Below, piece after piece: positions 59,320 to 64,000 of a DNA stretch of 64,000 nt. This DNA comes from MFD01275-c22 sp963705885 (lineage in GTDB: Bacteria; Actinomycetota; Actinomycetes; JACCUZ01). The position numbers and the translations under genes were made by a program. Below the pieces are notes generated by a model. That model was not told where the DNA came from. It saw nothing but the letters and a program-made list of their open reading frames with translations, and searched no databases. Where the stretch lies: contig OY970120.1 in the NCBI GenBank assembly GCA_963705885.1, forward strand, positions 2,046,001 through 2,110,000, read 5' to 3'. Positions within the stretch are counted from its first letter, which is position 1; every line of letters starts with the position of its first letter.

Positions 59320-60570
59320 ATGATCCGTTCGCTGTTCTCTGCCCGTGCACTCGCGCTGGCCGTGGCCCTCGGCCTCTCGGTCACGCTGCTCCCGGCCGAG
59401 CCGTCCTCTGCGGCGGTCCAGCGCGTCGGCAAGCGCTTCGCCGGGATGACCGACAGCAACCCCGAGTCCTGGCCGAACGCGCGGGTCGGGTCGATCCGGC
59501 TGTGGGACACCGGCGTGACCTGGCGCCAGATCGAGACGCGGCCGGGCTCCTTCGACTACTCGCTGCTGGACCGGCAGGTCGCGGCGGCGCGGGCCAACGG
59601 CGCGCGGCCGCTGCTGGTGCTCGGCATGACGCCGGAGTTCCACGCCAAGCGCCGCAACGACTCCGGCCTCTACGGCGACGGCTCGGTGTCGGCCCCGAAG
59701 ATGTGGGCGTGGAAGCGCTACGTCCGCAACGTCGTCACGCGCTACCGCGGCAAGATGGACTACCAGGTCTGGAACGAGGCGAACGTCACCGGCTTCTGGA
59801 GCGGCACGCACGCCCAGATGGCCACGCTGACCAAGGTCACGTCCAAGATCGTCAACGCGAACGACCGCAAGGCCAAGGTCGTCGCCCCGGCGATGGCCAC
59901 GCGCCTGAGCGGGCAGCGCAAGTGGCTGCGTGACTTCTACTCCCGCCGCACCGGCGGCCGTCCCGTCGCCGGCTGGGTCGACGTGGTGTCGCTGAACCTC
60001 TACCCGCTGCCCAAGCAGAAGCCCGAGCACTCGATGACGCTGCTCGCCGCGGTGCGGACGCAGCTGCGGGCCCTGCGGGTCAGGAAGCCCGTCTGGAACA
60101 CCGAGATCAACTACGGCCTGCAGACCGGCGGCGGCGGCACCGCGAAGAACATCTCGAAGCGCAAGGAGGCCGCCTACGTCGGGCGGACGTACGTGCTCAA
60201 CGCGGCGAACAACGTCAAGCGGGTGTTCTGGTACTCCTGGGAGCTCCAGACCATGGCGAACACCCAGCTCACCCAGGAGGACGGTGACACGCTGACCCGC
60301 GCCGGCTTCGCGTACAAGGTCGTCGGCGACTGGCTGCTGGGCGGGCGCATGCAGGGCTGCGGCCGTGACCGCAAGGGCACCTACACGTGCACGGTCACCT
60401 CGTCCGACGGCGTGAAGCGCATCTACTGGAACCCCACGCGGCGAGCTCGGGTCACGCTGGCGAAGTCGGCGAAGAAGAAGTCGACGATGACCGGCTACAC
60501 GACCCGCGTGCGGGGCGGCAAGCGGCAGGTCGTGAACTACTCGCCGATGATGGTGCTGTCCCGCCGCTAG
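59320..60570 (+). CDS. Secreted glycoside hydrolase-like protein (second paralogue)
   Basis: This 416-residue protein is a diverged copy of the preceding gene: signal peptide (LFSARALALAVALGLSVTLL, cleavage near SSAA), SIRLWDTGVTWRQIETRPGSFD, LVLGMTPEFHA, DYQVWNEANVTGFW and KPVWNTEINYG with both Glu residues, a two-Cys segment, and VKRIYWNPTRRARV near the end. Lengths and motif order match the first copy. The differences outside motifs are large, so the duplication is old. Confidence 0.82.
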   Translation: MIRSLFSARALALAVALGLSVTLLPAEPSSAAVQRVGKRFAGMTDSNPESWPNARVGSIRLWDTGVTWRQIETRPGSFDYSLLDRQVAAARANGARPLLVLGMTPEFHAKRRNDSGLYGDGSVSAPKMWAWKRYVRNVVTRYRGKMDYQVWNEANVTGFWSGTHAQMATLTKVTSKIVNANDRKAKVVAPAMATRLSGQRKWLRDFYSRRTGGRPVAGWVDVVSLNLYPLPKQKPEHSMTLLAAVRTQLRALRVRKPVWNTEINYGLQTGGGGTAKNISKRKEAAYVGRTYVLNAANNVKRVFWYSWELQTMANTQLTQEDGDTLTRAGFAYKVVGDWLLGGRMQGCGRDRKGTYTCTVTSSDGVKRIYWNPTRRARVTLAKSAKKKSTMTGYTTRVRGGKRQVVNYSPMMVLSRR

Positions 60571-60590
60571 CCCGGCCGGTGGGCTCCCTC

Positions 60591-60610
60591 GCCGCGCCGA
60601 CCGGCGCGGC
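60591..60610. terminator. Short GC hairpin after glycosidase paralogue
   Basis: GCCGCGCC at 60591-60598 pairs with 60603-60610 across a GACC loop, 20 bp past the stop. It is a plausible terminator; GC-rich hairpins of this size arise by chance fairly often here. Confidence 0.4.
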
Positions 60611-60648
60611 TAGGGTGCCCGCATGGCCTATGTCGGGACGCAGCGGAC

Positions 60649-61536
60649 ATGGTCGTGGACCTCGACTCCGTAGCCGACGAGCTCTACGCGCTCCCGCCCG
60701 GTCGGTTCATCGCGGCGCGTGACGAGCGGGTCGCCCAGGCGAAGGCCGACGGCGACACGGCGCTGGCCAAGGACATCTCGGCGTTCCGCCGCCCGACGGT
60801 CGTGGCGTGGCTGGCGAACCTGCTCACCCGGCGCCACCCCGAGGACGTCGAGCCCTTCCTCGAGCTCGGGGCCGCGCTGCGGGACGCCACGGCGAGCCTG
60901 AGCGGGCCCGAGCTGAGGGACCTCTCGCGGCAGCGGCAGCAGCTCGTGCACGCGCTGGTGCGCAAGGCGCGGGCCCTCGGCGAGGCCGAGGGCCAGCGGG
61001 TGGGGGAGGACTCGGCCCGCGGCCTGGAGGAGACCCTGCACGCGGCGCTGGCCGACCCGGACGCGGCGCAGGAGCTGCTCGACGGGCGGCTGACCGGTGC
61101 GCTGAGCCGGGCGGGGTACGGCGAGCCCGGGTCCGGGTCGTCGACGTCGTCGTCGGCACGGAAGGCTCCCGCTCGCCCGGCGGAGCCGGCCGCCGGCCGG
61201 TCCGCGTCCGAGGCCAAGGCTGCCCAGGACGAGCGACGGGCTGCCCGCCGGGCGCGCATCGAGCGTGACCTCGGCGAGGCCTGGAGCGAGGCCCGCCGGA
61301 CCGCCGAGGAGCGGGACGCCCTCGACGCCGAGGCGCGGTCGGCGGAGAAGCGCCGGGCCGAGGCCGCCCGCGAGGTGCGCCGGCTGCGTGAGGAGCTGCA
61401 GCGCGCCGAGCAGACGCTGGTGGACGCCGAGCAGTCGGCGTCGGTGGCCGGCCGGGCGCGGGACCGTGCCGAGAAGGAGGCCGACCGCGCCCGGCTGCGC
61501 GTCACCGACCTCCAGGCCCGCCTCGACGACCTCTGA
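60649..61536 (+). CDS. Coiled-coil hypothetical protein
   Basis: This 295-residue protein has a helical N-terminal part (FIAARDERVAQAKADGD, AFRRPTVVAWLANLLTRRHP), a Pro/Ser/Ala linker near 165-190, and a long Arg/Glu/Ala-rich coiled coil to the end. Similar proteins are found in many actinobacteria with no assigned function. ATG 60649 has no strong ribosome site; GTG 60655 is possible. It lies 78 bp after the glycosidase-like genes. Confidence 0.65.
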   Translation: MVVDLDSVADELYALPPGRFIAARDERVAQAKADGDTALAKDISAFRRPTVVAWLANLLTRRHPEDVEPFLELGAALRDATASLSGPELRDLSRQRQQLVHALVRKARALGEAEGQRVGEDSARGLEETLHAALADPDAAQELLDGRLTGALSRAGYGEPGSGSSTSSSARKAPARPAEPAAGRSASEAKAAQDERRAARRARIERDLGEAWSEARRTAEERDALDAEARSAEKRRAEAAREVRRLREELQRAEQTLVDAEQSASVAGRARDRAEKEADRARLRVTDLQARLDDL

Positions 61537-61601
61537 CCGCCTCCAGCGGCACCGGTTCGGGTCGAGCAGGCGTTCGGGCGTGGACGCTGAGGCTGTCGGG
61601 C

Positions 61602-62078
61602 TCAGGCGGCTTGCTCCCGCGCCTCGCCGCGAGTGCGCCCGCCCTGCGGTCGGGTGCTGGTGAACCCGGCCAGGCCGGTGGCCGGCATGTCGACGTACAT
61701 CGAGTGCACGGCGCCCTTGGGCACCTCGTAGGCCTCGTGCCAGAGGCCGACGACGCCGTGTGAGTCCTTCGTGCGGCGGTAGAACTCGGTCCAGGCGGGG
61801 CGGTGCCGGCGACCGGCGTCGCGGGCGTACCGGAAGATGTCGTCCGTCGACCGCCAGTACTGCACCATCAGCGGCCCGCGCCACACGAGCGAGGTGTGCA
61901 CGCCGAGGAAGCCGCTGTCGGGATCGGCGGAGAGCTCCGCGATCATCGGTCCCATGGCGTTCAGCGAGGGGACCCAGACGTCCGGCCGGCGCAGCTTGTT
62001 GATACGGAGCCCGATGAGGAACACCGCGATCTTCCCGTCGTGCCCGTGCGTCCAGCGGCCCTGGTTGAGGTCGGTCAT
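61602..62078 (-). CDS. DUF4188 domain protein
   Basis: This 158-residue protein matches DUF4188: VFLIGLRINKLRRPDVWVP, GFLGVHTSLVWRGPLMVQYWRS, RHRPAWTEFYRR, VGLWHEAYEV. These proteins resemble monooxygenase-like ferredoxin folds; function unknown. AAGGAG precedes ATG 62078 by five bases. It is divergent from a MerR gene across duplicated operator-like repeats, so it is the likely regulatory target. Confidence 0.85.
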   Translation of the reverse strand: MTDLNQGRWTHGHDGKIAVFLIGLRINKLRRPDVWVPSLNAMGPMIAELSADPDSGFLGVHTSLVWRGPLMVQYWRSTDDIFRYARDAGRRHRPAWTEFYRRTKDSHGVVGLWHEAYEVPKGAVHSMYVDMPATGLAGFTSTRPQGGRTRGEAREQAA

Positions 62079-62088
62079 CGCTTCTCCT

Positions 62089-62130
62089 TGGATAGTGATA
62101 CTACCCAATATTGGATAGCGATACTATCCA
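62089..62130. promoter_or_regulatory. Two operator-like inverted repeats in the MerR/DUF4188 promoter region
   Basis: TGGATAGTGATACTACCCA (62089-62107) and TGGATAGCGATACTATCCA (62112-62130) are 19-bp units, each with 7-bp arms and a 5-bp centre. The second is perfect; the first has one mismatch. Their centres are 23 bp apart. They are the only AT-rich stretch in the 83-bp divergent gap and are the obvious binding sites for the adjacent MerR protein. Confidence 0.75.
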
Positions 62131-62161
62131 GTCAAGGCCTGGGCGGCAGAAAGGTGATCGG

Positions 62162-62806
62162 ATGCGGATCTCCGAGCTGGCGCGGTCTGCCGACGTCCCG
62201 CTCCCGACGGTGAAGTTCTACCTGCGGGAAGGGCTGCTGCCGCCGGGCCGGGCGACCGGGGCGACCCAGGCGCAGTACGACGACGCCCACCGTCGGCGGC
62301 TGGTGCTGATCCGGGTGCTCATCGGTGTCGGCGGCCTGTCCCTGGCCGAGACCCGCGAGGTGCTGGGCTGCATGGACGACGTCCGCGGCTACCTGCCCGG
62401 CCGGATGCACTCGGCGGTCGGGGCGGCGTTCACCGCACTTCCGCCGACGCCGCCGGACATCGAGCCGAGGCGGTCGGCCGCGCTCGTCGCCGAGCTCGGT
62501 TGGCGCGTGCACCCGGAGGCACCGGCGCTGCGGTCGCTGGAGGAGGCCCTGGAAGCGCTCGACGCCATCGGGCACCCGGCGACGGAGACCCTGCTCCATG
62601 GCTATGCCGACGCCGCGCGCCGTGCGGCCGACCTCGACGTCGCGACCGTTCCCGACGACTCCCCGGAGGCAGCGGCGACCACCGTGGTCATCTCGACCCT
62701 GCTCTACGAGCCGGTCCTGCTGGCGCTGCGACGGCTCGCTCAGGAGGCCGCGTCGGCCGACCGGTTCGGGCTCGAGGGGGATGCGCTCACGCCCACTGGC
62801 GGCTAG
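62162..62806 (+). CDS. MerR family transcriptional regulator
   Basis: This 214-residue regulator has the winged-helix MerR N-terminus (MRISELARSADVPLPTVKFYLREGLL, then TQAQYDDAHRRRLVLIRVLIG) to residue ~75. A helical effector part follows, with no Cys cluster of metal sensors; it resembles the multidrug-type branch. ATG 62162 is internal to a longer frame. It probably represses or activates the divergent DUF4188 gene and itself through the two inverted repeats. Confidence 0.9.
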   Translation: MRISELARSADVPLPTVKFYLREGLLPPGRATGATQAQYDDAHRRRLVLIRVLIGVGGLSLAETREVLGCMDDVRGYLPGRMHSAVGAAFTALPPTPPDIEPRRSAALVAELGWRVHPEAPALRSLEEALEALDAIGHPATETLLHGYADAARRAADLDVATVPDDSPEAAATTVVISTLLYEPVLLALRRLAQEAASADRFGLEGDALTPTGG

Positions 62807-62841
62807 CAGCCGCGCGGGTAGCCGCCCGGATGTGCCCGGCG

Positions 62842-63231
62842 TCAGCTCCAGAACTCGTCGACGAGGTACTGCTCGCCGCTGGTGCTCCAGGCTTCGGTGA
62901 CCCGGCCGCCGTGCACGTGGAAGAGCAGGATTCCGGAGTCCCGTAGCGACTTGCCGCCGCGCTCGGCGGTCGCCGTGGTCGCCGCGAAGACGTGCTCGTC
63001 GTTGCCCACGACGTCGTGCACGTCGTTGACGAACGTACCGCCGGTCTCCTGGGCGATCCGCCCGAAGAAGGTGAGGATCTCGTCGACGCCCTTGTAGCTG
63101 CCGGAGAGTGGGTTGCGTCCGGAGAAGTGCCAGATGGCGTCGGGCGCGATGAGGCGGCGCAGCGTGTCCATGTCGCCTGCCGCGAACGCCGCGAACCCGT
63201 CACGGACGAGCTTCTCGTTGGGGTGTGCCAT
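62842..63231 (-). CDS. SnoaL/ketosteroid-isomerase-like protein
   Basis: This 129-residue protein has an NTF2-like cone: LVRDGFAAFAAGDMDTLRRLIAPDAIWHFSGRNPLSGSYKG, ILTFFGRIAQETGGTFVND, SGILLFHVHGGRVTEAWSTSGE. The family includes polyketide cyclases and isomerases and many proteins of unknown function. It is convergent with the MerR gene. The 209-bp gap to the next gene shows nothing I can name. Confidence 0.85.
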   Translation of the reverse strand: MAHPNEKLVRDGFAAFAAGDMDTLRRLIAPDAIWHFSGRNPLSGSYKGVDEILTFFGRIAQETGGTFVNDVHDVVGNDEHVFAATTATAERGGKSLRDSGILLFHVHGGRVTEAWSTSGEQYLVDEFWS

Positions 63232-63440
63232 GGTGGCGGCTCCTGGCTGGGGGACGGTCTCTTGTCCGGTCTACTCGCCCTGCGCCGAGCCAACAACCCC
63301 TACAACCCGCGTCAGCAAGGACCGAGGCGGCACGAGACCGGGCACCGCATGCCTGCGCGACAGGACGCAGGCGGGCCGACTCGCCCACCTACGCCCTATC
63401 GCGCCACCGAAGCCGGTAGTGGTGCTCGCGACCGGGTTGC

Positions 63441-64000
63441 TCAGATGTCGAAGTAGAGCTCGAACTCGTGGGGGTGCGGGCGCAGCCGGATCGGGTCGAC
63501 CTCGTTGGTCCGCTTCCAGTCGATCCAGGTCTCGAGGAGGTCCTCGGTGAAGACCCCGCCCTCGGTCAGGTAGGCGTTGTCCTCCTCGAGCGCGTCCAGC
63601 ACGGCCGGCAGCGACGAGGGCACCTGCGAGATCTCGGCGTGCTCGTCCGGCGGCAGCTCGTAGAGGTCCTTGTCGACGGGCTGGTCGGGCTCGATCTTGT
63701 TGCGGATGCCGTCGACACCGGCCATGAGCATCGCCGAGAACGCGAGGTAGGGGTTCGACGATGGGTCGGGCACCCGGAACTCGATGCGCTTGGCCTTCGG
63801 GTTCGCCCCCGTGATCGGGATGCGGATGCAGGCCGAGCGGTTGCGCTGCGAGTAGACCAGGTTGACCGGCGCCTCGAAGCCCGGCACCAGACGGTGATAG
63901 CTGTTCATCGTCGGGTTGGTGAACGCCAGCAGGGACGGCGCGTGCTTGAGCAGCCCGCCGATGTAGTGCCGCGCCATGTCCGACAGGCCGGCGTAGCCCA
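63441..64000 (-). CDS. glnA1: Glutamine synthetase type I (GlnA1-like), C-terminal part
   Basis: This is the 3' end of a GlnA1-type glutamine synthetase; the start lies beyond the window. Visible motifs are NSYHRLVPGFEAPVNL, CIRIPITGANPKAKRIEFRVPDPSSNPYLAFSAMLMAG, and DLYELPPDEHAEI. The Tyr of the last motif is the GlnE adenylylation site, so this is the likely target of the glnE product encoded at 53.5 kb. The frame ends at 63441. It is read toward the window's left. Confidence 0.95.
   Translation of the reverse strand, partial: GYAGLSDMARHYIGGLLKHAPSLLAFTNPTMNSYHRLVPGFEAPVNLVYSQRNRSACIRIPITGANPKAKRIEFRVPDPSSNPYLAFSAMLMAGVDGIRNKIEPDQPVDKDLYELPPDEHAEISQVPSSLPAVLDALEEDNAYLTEGGVFTEDLLETWIDWKRTNEVDPIRLRPHPHEFELYFDI

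Overview
The window is 64 kb of very GC-rich DNA with GTG and TTG starts, many 4-base gene overlaps and long antisense shadow frames. It carries actinobacterial marker families: DUF3145, DUF3052, DUF1918, a FasR-type regulator with a dissociated type II fatty-acid cluster, homodimeric pyruvate dehydrogenase E1, the Nif3/zinc-ribbon/RNase H-phosphatase operon, GlnA2-GlnE, mycothiol-type and F420-type enzymes. I infer an actinomycete, probably in or near the Nocardioidaceae, chromosomal and housekeeping in character. I found no phage, insertion sequence or CRISPR array.

Layout. 1-5 kb: a Dpp/Opp-type peptide ABC transporter (binding protein cut by the window edge, two permeases, two ATPases) with a strong hairpin after the binding-protein gene. 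5-9.4 kb: universal stress protein, two STAS proteins and small secreted or membrane proteins. 9.6-16.6 kb: the fatty-acid synthesis operon fabD-fabH-acpP-fabF-accD read leftward, with the FasR-like activator upstream and a shared 19-bp inverted repeat in front of both fabD and fasR. 16.7-24.1 kb: a frameshifted PHP-domain gene, pirin, a VOC protein, aceE and small conserved genes. 24.3 kb: tRNA-Val. 25-28 kb: Nif3, zinc-ribbon and RNase H/phosphatase operon. 28-32.5 kb: leftward operon of a trimethylamine/histamine dehydrogenase-like flavoprotein, an F420-type oxidoreductase and a CoA transferase. 32.5-36.4 kb: RNB ribonuclease, RNase P RNA and a translationally coupled small membrane protein/PRC/PRC/MscS operon.

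36.6-43 kb is a surface-glycan block. It has two polytopic GT-C-like proteins, a GtrA-like flippase, a GtrB-like polyprenyl-phosphate glycosyltransferase, a WxcM-like bifunctional sugar isomerase/acetyltransferase and a DegT aminotransferase broken by four frameshifts. Together these resemble a Gtr-type glycan modification system using a 3-acetamido-deoxysugar. 43-51.2 kb: methionine aminopeptidase, a lysine-rich histone H1-like protein, panB, nadE, a GGDEF-EAL protein and, just upstream of it on the same strand, an 80-residue secreted peptide with four GATWN repeats. 51.4-57.7 kb: glnA2, a class I amidotransferase, glnE and an MFS transporter, all tightly packed. 57.9-60.6 kb: two tandem secreted glycosidase-like paralogues. 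60.6-64 kb: a coiled-coil protein, a MerR/DUF4188 divergent pair with duplicated operators, a SnoaL-like protein, and the 3' part of a second glutamine synthetase (glnA1-like).

The features I consider most worth following are the GATWN-repeat peptide with its c-di-GMP neighbour, the Gtr-like glycan block, the putative FasR operators, FabD with a lysine-less biotinyl-like tail, the MscS/PRC operon, and the run of +1 frameshifts at 42.3-43.1 kb.
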